A DNA stretch of 64,000 nt from Atopsyche davidsoni (Eukaryota; Arthropoda; Insecta; Trichoptera; Hydrobiosidae): positions 10,207,001-10,271,000 of the forward strand of contig JAILWY010000007.1 in assembly GCA_022113835.1 (NCBI GenBank). Reading direction: 5' to 3'. Made by a program: the position numbers and the translations under genes. The notes below the pieces were generated by a model that searched no databases, had not been told where the DNA came from, and saw only the letters and a program-made list of their open reading frames with translations. This document shows, in pieces, positions 49,481 through 61,755 of the stretch; the stretch's first letter is position 1; each line of letters begins with the position of its first letter.

Positions 49481-52400
49481 TGACTATAAACATTTCATTT
49501 ACTCCCCTCCTCATTAACTCGGCGATTTCCTGGTTTTGCACAGTGAACACGTCACAAAGGGTTCCCAAGTGCAGTTTCATTATTAAAACGTTAATTGTAC
49601 AGGATCGGTTTGTTCCGGTTCACGCTGTGCGAACCGGAAACGAGCCAGCACTAGTCCACCCTTTTCCATCGGAGACTTAAAAATCACTCGCTTATTCCCT
49701 TTGGCAACACTTTCGCCAACCCAAAATGGCCGACGCGAAACAGCAGATGAAAAATTAAGCAGTGGAAGATTAGAGTTATCAGCGTGGAAAATTCGCTTGA
49801 TTTTGTTTACTAGTTCTTGTGTGGAAAATGTGATCATGGTAATATTTAGGGCGGATTGTTTAGTGTAACAGCGAATATAATTTTTAATATTTTTTACATA
49901 ATTTAAATAAATATTACTGTGCATTTATCTGCAAGCCCGTCGGTAGTCGGCAGTTTCAATAGATGTTTTGATTTATTGCAAAATGCTTAGAAATACTCGC
50001 ATCCAATCTGTAGTAAAACCTCGCTTAGGTAAGTACGCTCACGTGGAATATAATGGCTCCTTATTTCTGTATAGCAAAGGAGATCTTGGAACATGAGCTT
50101 CTATCCCATGCTTTAAGTCTAACTGGATGTTGCGTAAGTTTTATGTCTTTTGAGTGTAATGAGAAACGTGTTTATGTACTGCCTGTAATTAGATACACTT
50201 TTGTGAGATCGTAAAGAGAATTCCCACTGCCTATACAAGCCAGGGTTGCTGTTTCCTATTGAAATGCACAAAAGTTGTTGAATTTTTTTATCGCCTTATT
50301 TTATTCATAATAAAACATAAATAAATAAAAATTTGATATCATGAAATATATAGGAAATTGCGATTAAATGCTCTATGTACATTTTTGCCTTTAAGGTTTT
50401 CTTTGAACTAGTTAATAACACACTACCAACGACTCATATATAATTACAAGTTAAAAAAAGGAAATACAATTATATACATATATAAAATAGTTTTTTTTTG
50501 TACTGCTTCCTTGCGAGCGACGTATACTTTAAAATTTAATTATTTCTTGTTAAAGTATGGAAAATTTCAAATTTAAGAGAGTTGTTAATTTCTGCTTTAT
50601 TGATTTAATGTTATATTTAAAAAGTATTGTATGAATCAACAAGACTTCCTTTTTATTCAATCTACATGTGTAGCAGCCCTTGGGGATGTTCATCTTGCAA
50701 TAAAAAAAACCACTCAAGAGCGAATGCAAAGTCTATTTTACGATATGCTATTTAATTATCCGGGGTCTGAAATAATTGGGCGATAAATTTGAAGCAATAA
50801 TAGCGGGTTTGAATTACGCTTACGAACCGTTCATAAAAAAACGTGATAAATTTATGAAAATTACACACCAACGACATTAAATATATAAAGAATTAAGCTA
50901 TAAACTTATGATTCTAACAGCTGTTTAAAGATTTCGTTTCGTTTGGTTTTTAGCATCACGATGACCTGTCACATGCAAGGCTTCTCCGAGCACTTCAAAA
51001 TCCTCCCTTGATTTGTACCCCTTTGAAGCTGACTCTGCCGATGAGATTTTTCTAGAACTGAAACGTAAGTCATAATATTTTTATCCAATAGTTTGATGCA
51101 AATCTCAAAGACTTACAAATATACTTGTATTTTTTGAATCTCAAACAAACGTCGTATAAATATGTGCGGTGCATTTTCTACACTACTATTATAATTCTCA
51201 CTATTTCATTTTTCCATCCATTCAGTTTTCGTACTTTTAACAGGTGTCTAAATTCTTTGTGCTTACGGAAATGCATTACACTTACAAAACCATGCATTCT
51301 GGTATATTTGTAAGTATAATATGAATACCCGTTTATATATATATAATACAATAATTATTTGTCAGTACAGCGTCAGTATAAAGCCAATCAAAATCAACTG
51401 CATTTGATTCTTGAGTATGTTTACAGTGCCAGATATAATAACAACGACTACTCGAAATGCCGTGCATTCTCTTCCTCGACATCCAATAGTTCAGTTCTGT
51501 GGAATTTCTTACCAATTTACGATAACCTAGATTGAATTCGACATGAATTGTTCAAATTTCGGAGAGAATATAATTCTGCGTTGAAATCTCGAAATGTCAA
51601 ATATTGACGCGGCTTTTCAGTTCAAATATCTCGCTAACCATGCTTACAACCTTGAGAATCTTGATTGTTTTGATTTCTGTTGATTAAGCTGTTTCTCATT
51701 AGATGCCTATTGACAGTATTAAACTATCGATATATTGATTGAAATATTTATGTATTAGCATCAATTCAATTTATAAAACGAGTCATTATCAATAATGTCA
51801 CAATCTAGAATTTTAATCCTTTTTTTATATTTTAAACATTTATCGATACATGTAATGTCGACACAAATTGTCTTTGACCAAACTTAAAAAAAAAGGCAAG
51901 CTCAGTAACATCATTAATTCCAATATATTCTTAAAAGTAAATTACACGATATTTAGTATTTGTGATTATCCATTTATTATTTTATTTCTTTTGTATTGCA
52001 TTGTGTATTATTCCCTTATAGAAAACTTGGTTCAACTTGTTAAAAATATACACTGGCCCAGTTAATATTTCTGCGAGTGTAGTGAATATGTTCAAGAATT
52101 GCCTACATTTATTTTGTTCGTTATACCCAAAAACAGTTACCTTAAAAGCGCCCTTAACGCGAGCAGGAACAACCCCATTAATAAATATCCTTTCAGGAGT
52201 ACAACCCCCAAACTCCCAACAACACCCTCTTCTCTTTTGACCACCGCCAAAAGAATGCTTAAAAACCTTATAGGCACTAATGAGTGTACATAATTAATGT
52301 AAGCTAGCACTTGTATTCATACCCAGTGGATATAAATAGTAATATTTAATTTTTTTTCTTTAATTGTGCTAATTTTATTGTTAAATTTCAATATTTGAAT

Positions 52401-55400
52401 ATACATACTTTTTAAAAAATTAATTAAAATTTTCCATTAACCGTTTTCTGTTAATTTATACGAATTTGTATATTAAAAGCGTTGGATCATTTTAAAAATA
52501 AATCCGTTGGATAGCATCCAAGAACTGGTTATTTATAATATTCTTTTAGAAAATCTATTTATAGAAAGCAGCAAAATAATTCACCCTTCTGTCGTGGAAA
52601 TTTGTTTAATGGATTTTTTGTTGTTTCACGTGTAAATTGATTATCTTAAAAAAAATTAAATAAACACCTGTAAAACATGGACTGTGTGTCATTAATTGAT
52701 TTGTTTGTTGCTACTTAAAAGCTATAGATTTAAGATCATATTTTCCATTTGTTTGCTTTGCAACATTTGCAAATAATAATTCAATCTAACTATTTCAAGG
52801 CAAAACTATTCATACAAACAATATTTCTACTGTGACTTTTTGCTGGCTTGATAGCAAAAGGTCACTTTGGAAATTGTTTAACGTGAAGTCATATATCACT
52901 TTCACAGTCAAAATGTGTTTCAACACCTTTTGTTTTACAAACATTCCGTATCCTAACTGTCAAAACCGCGCAAGGAATTTCTTCGTTGTATGTTCAAACG
53001 CGACAAAAACTTAGTCACAGCAAAATAGTTGCAAATACACTCTCTAAGGAACGTTTACGTCTGAGACCACATATATAGTATAATATTAAAATTACTTAAA
53101 ATATTAATTTAAAAAAAACACGTAAATACCACGTCATGGTATCTATATCCATGGGAAGAAAATTATACAATTTTTTTCTTTCAAACATTGTTGACTGTTG
53201 TTAGTTTTGAATCTGAACAACTGTTTTCACTGGCTGTTTTAATAACTGGCTTATCGACCTGTTTTATAACATAGGTATAGACTGCTCATTCATAATATTT
53301 CAGCTTGATCGTGTATATATTCATATTCACCGACTTGCTGAATAAATATAAAATAAAATAACGGACCCTGTTGAGTTACATTCGACGGGATTTTCCACCT
53401 GGCCACATCCGGTTCTACCTGGAGGGCATATCTTAAATACCTAATGAGACATTTTTAGGAATGAAGTCCGCAGAGGATTTCAGCCGAGGGAAGGGCCGGC
53501 AGGTACAGTGATGTTTAAAACAACAGCCAGACATTATCTAAGGGCGGGTCCTTTTTCAGAATAGGACCGCAAGGTGGCAGCTATAATAAATACACCTTTC
53601 GAAATATATCGGCCGCAATTCATTGCCAAGGTTACAGAAAAGACGGATTCGATTTGTAGAATACACAACAGACAGTTTTGATTTATAAAAATCTATATTT
53701 CAATCAAACATGCTTAATCAGATGGCTAGGCGATTTCTGCATGTAAAGGAATGAACTTTTATTTTTTGAGAGTTTGTAACTCAAAAATTACCATACGTAA
53801 ATAAATTCATCGTTATCGGGTTTTTTTCGAACCAGATGCGTTTATGAAACTCTTCTATCGATGCCATCTAATTATTTTTTTTATAAGAGCTACACTATTG
53901 TTCCGGCCTAAAGTACTTTTAACTATCTTCTTTTGAAGATATTTAAATATCTTATTTATGTCATGCAATAGAAAAACAATATTCTTAATGATATGTTGAT
54001 AAGTTTTGATTAGCAAACTGAATTGATAAATTGCGGCCTATCAATTTTGAAAGTGAAGCATTTCGGATACGAAAGTAGGCACATTATACACTAAATTTGC
54101 ACCCTTTCCGTGGCCCTCCCTCCGCTTCTACTTAGAGGCTTTAATAAAACATAAGGGTGGCTGCAAATCCTCTTTCAGGAGGGAAATTAAAGAAAACGAC
54201 TTTGTGCACTTAAGGCTCGCGGAAAACTCCACAGGGGATGAACAATCACCGGCGGGAATGGATTAAAACGCTGAAGAATGTTCATAAAGGTGAGAGAAGG
54301 CTTTGTAAAAAACTGCTGGAAAATCCCAGATGTGTCAACAAGTTATAAATACGCCAAATTTATTTTTTAGTATCGCTTTAGTACAATGAGGATTCTTTCG
54401 ATAAAAATAAAATTCATAAAATGATTTCATTTTATGAATATAATTTCATTCACAAAAAAAAAAACGGTTGATCACATCTAAGCTCAATAGAGTTTTTTTG
54501 CTGAGTCTTAAAAATTCGACATTAGGGATTTATTTTAATCATTGTGCTTTAAAAATATATTTTAAAAACAATTTTAAATTCATCAAAAATATTTTTAAAA
54601 ATAGAGAGTCTACGTAGTTTTGTCACCAAAGTATTTTTATCAAATTTGTTTTGTTAAAAATCTAGATTTTTAATTTTTTGGATGTTCAATTTTTTCAAAA
54701 AAGTCCATTTATCTTCGATCTAAGTACTTCGTTCGTGAATTATTTTTATATGAAAATAAACTTTGGGGAAGTTCTATATTACATCTATTTAAAAATAAAC
54801 TCATAATAAAATATTTTATATAATTAATTTAAATAAAAGGTAAATAATCTATATAAAGTGCAATCAATCCAGGTTTACTTCCTCAACAGATTAACAAGCG
54901 AGCTTTCACCCAAAAACCTGTTAATTGTTAAAGTTCATTCCACCCCTACTATCACCAGGGCTAAAGTCAACTCTTCAATTCCAGGAGTTCTTCAATGTCT
55001 CTTCCTTACCTAAACTTACTTTCAGCAGGCCCTGCGATAGGGGTGTAGAGCATTTTCAGTTACACGGGTTCATCAAATATACGCTGAAATTTAATTTAAA
55101 ATATTGTTTCTTTTGAGGTAAATCATTTTTTTCATATATTTCTCATGGTTTTCTAAAAATAAATCTTAAAAGTAATAATTCAATATTATATTACACATTT
55201 GATTTCTTGTGACAATTAAACATATAGTACATTTTAAAACAAATTAAAAAATCTGCTTACTTGTATATATAACATAGACACTTCCCAATCAGCCAGAGGA
55301 AAGATGAAGATTAATCATGTATTTTTTGGATCTTTTTGAAATTACCATGTTTAAATAAATTGCACTAAAAATGCGCGCAAAATTAATTAAAAAAGATGAT

Positions 55401-55494
55401 TATAATGTTTATATTTAAAAGTAAGAAAGTGCGATTATAATGTTTTCATTGTGTCAGCAATAAAGATTCTTGGTTTTGTAACTAAATATGTCTA
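49481..55494. other. AT-rich non-coding DNA
   Basis: No gene, RNA or recognisable repeat is seen. Many chance frames of 60-113 codons occur without domains (for example 49583-49924 minus). Confidence 0.5.
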
Positions 55495-55640
55495 TTTTGT
55501 GGATTGAACGTCAATCATGTGCATTTTAATTACCTTTACAGGCTTATATTCCCTATACAAGTCCACGATTATATTTTACTGAGAGTCTCTTTGAAATCAT
55601 TTTCAATGTGTGAAAAAATGTGTCTAATCGTATTTTATTT
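55495..55640 (-). repeat. SINE-like dispersed repeat, reverse copy without tRNA-like insert
   Basis: The reverse complement aligns with 14050-14210 and the outer parts of 60885-61130: gattagacacattttttcac, gaaaatgatttcaaagagac, cttgtatagg, gaatataagcctgtaaagg, attgacgttcaatccac. The tRNA-like block is absent. Confidence 0.6.
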
Positions 55641-57303
55641 ATAAATACTCAAAAAGAAGAAATGTGAAATAAATAATACTACTTTGCATATGGAATAACC
55701 AAAAAAACGATTACGGTAAAGTACAATGTTAAATAGCTCGTCACGTCAAGAATCCACTGCTGAATTTGATATTCAAATAAATCCTTGTGCGTATGCAAAA
55801 AACCTAAGAATATACTGTACAGGTATCCTGAAAGGGCTGCAGCCGCTGGTGGGGTTAGGTTAGGTTAGGAGGGACTCACCCCGTCCGTCATCAGTTACCC
55901 TCCCCGCGAGAGACTGATGGCGGGATTGTTACGGGGATAAATTGAATCATTAAAAAGTAACTTCTGTTTGAGAGCTTTCATTCCAACTTTCGGATTGAAT
56001 CGAGATAGAGTTTACTCTGACTGTTTTTATGCGAAGCTTTTCTATCTATTTTCAAGGTGTTTTATTGCGCACTTAATCACACTGTCTTTTATTTGTGTAT
56101 GGAAATAAAATGTAGTTTATTTTATCATTTGTGAAATGTTATAGGTGTTTTTTTTTTGTATTTTATATCTAGGATAATGGCCATATTTATCACGGCTCGT
56201 TTTCGTGCAGACTCAAAATCAAAATAAATCTTATAGAGCTGAACTTGGAATTTCAGAAATATGAGACATCAATTTTTTTTATTATAGCGTGCAAGTTTTG
56301 ATCTGAAAACTTGAAATTTGTTTAAAAACTATAGTTAAATTTATAAATTTAATTTCAGCAATTAATATAGATTGTTTCCCGTGTCGTGTAGTTGGGGGAT
56401 CTGTCGCGGGGTGATAAGGGCTTATGTCCAAAGTTCAGTGAAATCACCGCACAGGCCGGAGCTCGGCAGCAGTGGGAATGCGCCCTTATCTCGCTCCGCC
56501 ATGATTTATTGCGACATATTTATATGTATTGTTTGCAAAATTGCCCGCTATATAGTTCGTCCAAAATTATAACCGATGATGTTAGTTAGATATTCAATAA
56601 ATCCGCACTTTTACTCGCACAGGTTTGATCCAGAGTGTTATGTTGCATAGTGGTTTTTATCTTCGGAGGTTTTATGTAAGAAGCAGTTAATAGCCTTCAT
56701 TTATACCTTAAAGCTTACATTACATAAATTTACAAAAAAGAAATTTAGTGTATACAAAATTTTATCAACGAATGTATGTGTATATGCCAGGTACATGAAC
56801 TTTGACGAATAATTTTCATTATCAAACGAATCCGGCTTGTAAATTTTTGTTTGTTTTTGTGCTTATAAAGTAAGTTTAATTCGCATTTTATTCTCTCCTT
56901 GGCACCAGTTGTGGCACAGTGCCATATGTTTCAATTGAGTGCCACACAGCGTCATTTTACCTTTCCCCATGAGTCATTGCTGCCCTTTAAAAGATGAACC
57001 CGGCAGGAACTAGCGGCTGAGTCGCGATAAATCTTCATAAGTAAATCCGACAGTCACATATTACTCTGTATGCGCAGGACCAAGGACGACCTCCTACTTA
57101 GGTGAGGGCGTCGGCAAGGAGGACCCAAACATTGGGATTTATTTATATTTAACTATATATATATATATAAAAAAAAAAAAAATTAGGTGTCAGTGACACG
57201 TGATCCATGCAAGCAATAAAGCTTTGCATTCCCTAAAATTGCTTAGGCAATTATTTGACGCTCAAAGCAATAATTTTTTTGTATAGCGATACAAACCACT
57301 ACG
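55641..57303. other. non-coding DNA
   Basis: No gene is recognised. An interstitial TTAGG run is at 55853-55869. Overlapping frames at 56372-56589 plus are domain-free. An (AT)n/(A)n run lies near 57150-57182. Confidence 0.5.
55853..55869 (+). repeat. short interstitial TTAGG tract
   Basis: (GGTTA)3GG, three units of the arthropod telomere pentamer. Too short to be more than a chance or repair-derived tract. Confidence 0.6.
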
Positions 57304-57360
57304 CCGGGTCATCATCAGATGCATGACTAAAGTTTAGTCATGCATCTGATGATGACCCGG
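57304..57360. repeat. perfect 28-bp palindrome at a Penelope-like terminus
   Basis: Arms 57304-57331 and 57333-57360 are exact reverse complements with a 1-nt spacer (G at 57332). Each arm carries GCATCTGATGATGACCCGG, the 5' half of the family A hammerhead, so two such halves face each other head to head. Confidence 0.9.
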
Positions 57361-57486
57361 TGTATAGGGTCGAAACTAGTTATGCAAATAATCCTAATAA
57401 ACTCAAAGTGAAGACAAAAATACAAAGTTACTTTTTATCATTACAATAATGGATCTTCACCAATCAAATGTCTTGTCTTGTCCTTA
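57333..57486 (+). mobile_element. Penelope-like retroelement terminal fragment (family A)
   Basis: A plus-strand copy of the 24378-24540 fragment: hammerhead, then atgcaaataatcc, aaactcaaagtgaagac, aaatacaaagttac, aatggatcttcaccaatc and a final cttgtcc. It is preceded by the inverted half-copy of its own hammerhead. No coding region is present. Confidence 0.6.
57342..57385 (+). ncRNA. hammerhead ribozyme motif, complete minimal fold (family A)
   Basis: Stem I GCAT (57342-57345, plus a T-A pair with 57341/57386); CTGATGA (57346-57352); an unpaired T; stem II GACCC/GGGTC (57354-57358 and 57367-57371) with an 8-nt loop; GAAA (57372-57375); CTAG; T16.1; T17; then ATGC (57382-57385) pairing with GCAT. 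Predicted cleavage follows 57381. Differences from the 24.5-kb copy fall in the loop (GGTGTATA versus AGTGTATC) and at the permissive position 17, while the stems are unchanged. That pattern suggests preserved structure. Confidence 0.7.
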
Positions 57487-57530
57487 TATTACTAAGTAAA
57501 TAATTTGCATGAGTTATTAAGGTCATGCCT

Positions 57531-57812
57531 TCCCGCTCCTCCCGTTCTGTTGCTTGGGCATGGCTGCCATTCTGTACCCTGAGCGTGTGTAAAGGATCGG
57601 TAAAGGAGTAGTGAACTTGGAATGATTGTGGAGGGATGGTACCTTGTTTCTGTAGCTTGCTGCCAAAGGAGTATCATATCTAAACGAAAGAGCTTTGTAA
57701 AAGAAAGGTTTATATAATTATGCTATTGGGGATCCACTACACTATTTTCCCGTGAAAACCATGAACACTGGTTGAGCATTAGTATATGCTCAGTGAAAAG
57801 GTCGCCAACATC
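57531..57812 (-). repeat. dispersed ttggcgacc repeat, reverse copy
   Basis: The reverse complement reads ttggcgaccttttcactg, ccagtgttcatggtttt, gggaaaatagtgtagtgg, ccaatagcataattatataa, acatccctccacaatcatt, gatcctttacacacgctc. Its 5' end abuts the 320-bp array, whose units end in the same ttggcgacc block. Confidence 0.75.
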
Positions 57813-58718
57813 ATTTGAGGAGAGGCACTTGGTGAAGAATTAAGCTCATTTATATTCAATAGGCAAATCTACTGGCGCTGATTTTGGATTCACCGCTCGC
57901 TACTGAAAAGTGTATAAAACTTTTTATTTAAAATATTATTGCTAAACCTGATGTAAATGTGTATTAGGAGCGCACGATTTTTATAGAGGTTTTATATTTG
58001 TTCTCGATTCTTAAGAAACAGTTGTATAAAATGAGGCATTGTTAGTCGATGCAAAGTAGTGAGAAACACCCCTGTTTCGACTTAAAAAGCCATGAAAACA
58101 GGCTCAGCATGAGTGAAATGGTCGCCAACATCATTTGAGGAGAGGCACTTGGTGAAGAATTAAGCTCATTTATATTCAATAGGCAAATCTACCGGCGCTG
58201 ATTTTGGATTCACCGCTCGCTACTGAAAAGTGTATACAACTTTTTATTTAAAATATTATTGCTAAACCTGAAGTAAATATGTATTAGGAGCGCACGATTT
58301 TTATAGAGGTTTTATATTTTTTTTCGATTCTTAAGAAACAGTTGTATGAAACGAGGCATTGTTAGTCGATGCAAAGTAGTGAGAAACACCCCTATTTCGA
58401 CTTAAAAAGCCATGAAAACAGGCTCAGCATGAGTGAAATGGTCGCCAACATCATTTGAGGAGAGGCACTTGGTGAAGAATTAAGCTCATTTATATTCAAT
58501 AGGCAAATCTACTGGCGCTGATTTTGGATTCACCGCTCGCTACTGAAAAGTGTATAAAACTTTTTATTTAAAGTATTATTGCTAAAGCTGAAGTAAATGT
58601 GTATTTGGAGCGCACGATTTTTATAGAGGTTTTATATTTGTTCTCGATTCTTAAGAAACAGTTGTATGAAACGAGGCATTGTTAGTCGATGCAAAGTAGT
58701 GAGAGACACCCCTGTTTT
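57801..58718. repeat. 320-bp tandem repeat, about 2.9 units
   Basis: Units start at 57801, 58121 and 58441 with gtcgccaacatcatttgagg; the third is truncated near 58718. Units 1 and 2 end in a junction (ggctcagcatgagtgaaatg) that is the terminus of the dispersed ttggcgacc repeat in reverse. Units differ at only scattered positions, so the triplication is recent. There is no coding potential beyond chance frames. Confidence 0.92.
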
Positions 58719-59106
58719 CGACGCCTGGAGAGCCAGCCCTACGAACAATCGCTGCCAGGAGCGCACAAGTAGCGAGGAGGTGGCGGAGACATCCGTGTTT
58801 GCTAACGACGTCTTCCTCAAGGTAGTTCAAATACGGCATTAATTATTCAGGCATTATCTGCGCCGGGCGACGGCAGACGGCGCCGCACAGTAACAAGGCG
58901 GGGGCCGCGACATGATCTCCCGAGACCGTGGAAGTGCGATATCGACTGAAATAATTATTCATTGAAAACAATATATACATAAAACGAAACTAACCTAACC
59001 TAATACATTTTAATATTAAAAAAAAAAAAAAATTCTAAATCTGAAATTGTAGTTTGAAAATATTTACACTCGAACTCCGAAGAACTGATCAAATCTTATT
59101 TTATTA
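58719..59106. other. GC-rich patch (to ~58950) then AT-rich DNA
   Basis: No gene is recognised. CpG-dense to about 58950. Two overlapping minus frames (58632-58820, 58651-58839) run over the array edge and are not credible genes. Confidence 0.45.
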
Positions 59107-59761
59107 CTAGAAATGTAGCCCGTCATAAAATGACGTATTCGATGAACGATGCAATAGTGTTTGAACATATGTTTGACTGAACATTTTGTACACATATATT
59201 TTGAATAACCGGATATTAATTTCGAAAGCAAAGCCATTCTAGGAAATATCACATTTCGTGTCACAAACAACGAATCACTTTCACTGCACTGTTCTTTATT
59301 AGATGCAGTCGTTATCACGTTCAATTGTGATATTCTTTTTTAATTACGTTTGCTGTGCGTAGACGGTGTTATTTTTTTAGGAGGCATTTTAAGTTATTAA
59401 TGATGTGATTTATAATTTCTAACGCAACTAAAAAATAAAATTGGTACTTGTGTCAAGCTGACATAAACTGGAAATTTCTTAGAAGCGTCATATTTTGTTT
59501 TTTTGTAAAAATTCTAAATGTGAAATTCTCGCTGTGAACAACATAATCATATAATTCGTACATAAAGCATATTTGATAGTTTTATTTAATTAGTTTATGA
59601 ATGAAAATATTATCCTATCGTCTTTAAATTCGGCACATAACTGCAAAAAAATTTACTGAACTTACGTGCATAAAATCAGCGTTGTATCTTTTAAGATATT
59701 CTATAGAGAAGCAAAAAATGAAACATACACACACACACACAATGGCTATTATTATAGTAGA
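59107..59761 (-). mobile_element. non-autonomous Helitron, copy 5
   Basis: Reverse orientation. The 3' CTAG is at 59107-59110 with the CGTCAT/ATGACG hairpin just inside (59121-59135). The 5' TCTACTATAATAATAGCC starts at 59761. On the element strand it is preceded by A (59762) and followed by T (59106). 655 bp, missing ~20 bp found in copies 2-4 near the 3' end. The frame 59064-59324 minus overlaps the relic segment and is not a gene. Confidence 0.87.
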
Positions 59762-60884
59762 TATTTTATACTCGTTGCAGTTTTGATATGTCCCATTGTC
59801 GGATGCATGTTTATTCAACTAATAATAAATTAATTATACTACAAACTTACTGTCACAAAGCATGCTATATAATATAATAGTTGTTCTGGCTGTTGGCAGT
59901 AACAGTCCGTGAAAACAAATATTTTTTTATTGTGAGTGCGGCTCAAATAGACGAGAAGCACCTGTTAAAAATATTTTTAAGAACCCGTCTTTTCTAATTT
60001 GTATTCTGATGGGTACAAATACAAATAAATCTACAGTGGCGTGCGTAGAAAAACCCTTCAACTCTCCCAGGACAAAGCGCATACGAAGAATTTTAATTTT
60101 TCAGCCATGGGAATCAATAAAACACACCACTTTGTATGAGTCGGGGGCCGCAAGGACAAGACAAGAAAACGGAAAAGCAGTTTGGTGCATAAGAGATAAG
60201 CACAATATTTAAATGAGATATTGAAAGCCTTGCTTTTGTTTGTATTCTGGAAGCAATTTATATTTCTTAAAATATCTTGTTAAAAAACAGTTATGCTAAT
60301 CTCTAGATCACAGTGTGGTTTATCTCTTACAATATTTATTTTTACCGCTTTCTCCTATATATCACAACGAGATTCTGTAGTTAACCACTTTAGCCCGCTA
60401 TTTATTATATTGAGACTAGTTTTTTTTTATAAATAATAAATAAATATGATTTCCTTTCAAACTCGTATAACCTTAGTGATTTGCTACATTTTATTATTCT
60501 GTCCGCGCGTGGGCGTAAAATGATTATTTTGATTAACATTGGGAACACATCTCTTATTGCCGAAGACCATTAATTAATAATTTATTAAAACAGTCCACTT
60601 TATATGGCGACGTCCCCATAAACTCCACCGTCGAGTGCCGTCATATTTGTACAACACGTATATATTTATATGAACGGCTCTGAACATGGAGCACTCTTGT
60701 AAAATACAGAGCATGTCTCGCCCGACCCACGCGTGCTCGCCGGGAACTGGTCGCATTAAATACCGGAGTGAACTTTAAAATCGTACTCACCAACACGGTG
60801 ACACCCTTTAAACATTCGATTCACGGTTATTAAGTGCTCAATACGTAATTTTAGGGAATCCCCCAGAGAAAAGTAGTTACTAAT
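59762..60884. other. non-coding DNA
   Basis: No gene is recognised. Domain-free frames at 60009-60212 plus and 60574-60756 minus. Confidence 0.5.
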
Positions 60885-61130
60885 ATGATTAGACATATTT
60901 TTTCACAGATTGAAAATGATTCAAAGAAACTTTCAGAAAAATATCATCGTGACTTGTGTAGGATTCGAACCTACATCTCCAAGCTTACATGACCGGTGTA
61001 CTAACGAATCATATAAAAAAGTAATATAACTAATGTACCTTGTACTAAATAGTCATATTAGTAAGTAATATAAGCCTGTAAAGGTAATCAAAACGCACTT
61101 GATTGACACGTTCAATCCACAAAATAGACA
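60885..61130 (+). repeat. SINE-like dispersed repeat, long copy containing a tRNA-like block
   Basis: Outer parts match 14050-14210 and 55495-55640 (reverse). Between gtgtagg and aagtaatataagcctg this copy carries about 110 additional bases with a minus-strand tRNA-like sequence. The termini are not precisely defined. Confidence 0.6.
60952..61012 (-). repeat. tRNA-Thr(TGT)-like segment, probably not functional
   Basis: Minus strand: a perfect 5-bp T-arm, GTAGG-TTCGAAT-CCTAC; a plausible anticodon arm with loop CATGTAA (TGT in anticodon position); and upstream D-arm-like TTAGTACAC. It resembles tRNA-Thr-derived SINE heads. U33 is replaced by A and no paired acceptor stem is found, so a working tRNA gene is unlikely. 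Confidence 0.5.
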
Positions 61131-61755
61131 AACAAGTAGTTCTTATCACATAGCTAGGAGGCTACGATAATTTTTATTTTTAAGTGCTTTCAGAGTTGAT
61201 CAAATCATGATAACAGCTGCTACCTTTTCTTAATACTACAAAAAATGTGTCCAACAGTAGGATACATAAAAACGTTGGAGGTTTGTATTTACTTAATAAA
61301 TATCATGCGCGTTTCTGCAAGCAAAACAATTCTGCAAAAGTTTTGTATTTGTGTTAAATTACAAAATGTTTCCAGTTCAATTAAAAAAGAAGTCAAATGT
61401 TAGTCATGAAAAGTCGTCAACGGTCAAAATTACTTCTGGATGCTACGGCCTCTCTCTTTCTTAGATCATCTGAACTAGGATGACTCTAGTGCAATTAAAA
61501 AATACTAGCCAAATTTAACGCTTATTTTTTAAATTTATTTTCTCCATGTAAAAAAGTGTGAATAAATGGTCAGGTATAAATAGATACAATATCAGAGGTC
61601 ACAAAGGTGTGGTGACCGATTAGGTATGTGAGAAGAATAGTTTTATTGTTGATGCTTACATTAGAAGGGTGATATTTATACGAGTGCCTTTTCGTAGGGA
61701 GTGAGGACGTGTTTATGTTTTTTTAAGACCATTTACATAAATATTTCAAGTGAGA
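61131..61755. other. AT-rich non-coding DNA
   Basis: Nothing recognised. Confidence 0.5.

Noticed and set aside
57801..58718. Possible CRISPR-like or LTR structure
   Set aside because: Units are directly adjacent 320-bp tandem copies with no unique spacers and no internal coding region, so a tandem duplication is the simplest reading.
59064..59324. 86-codon minus frame (and 41632-41844 plus)
   Set aside because: They lie within Helitron copies and represent the shared relic segment, not independent genes.
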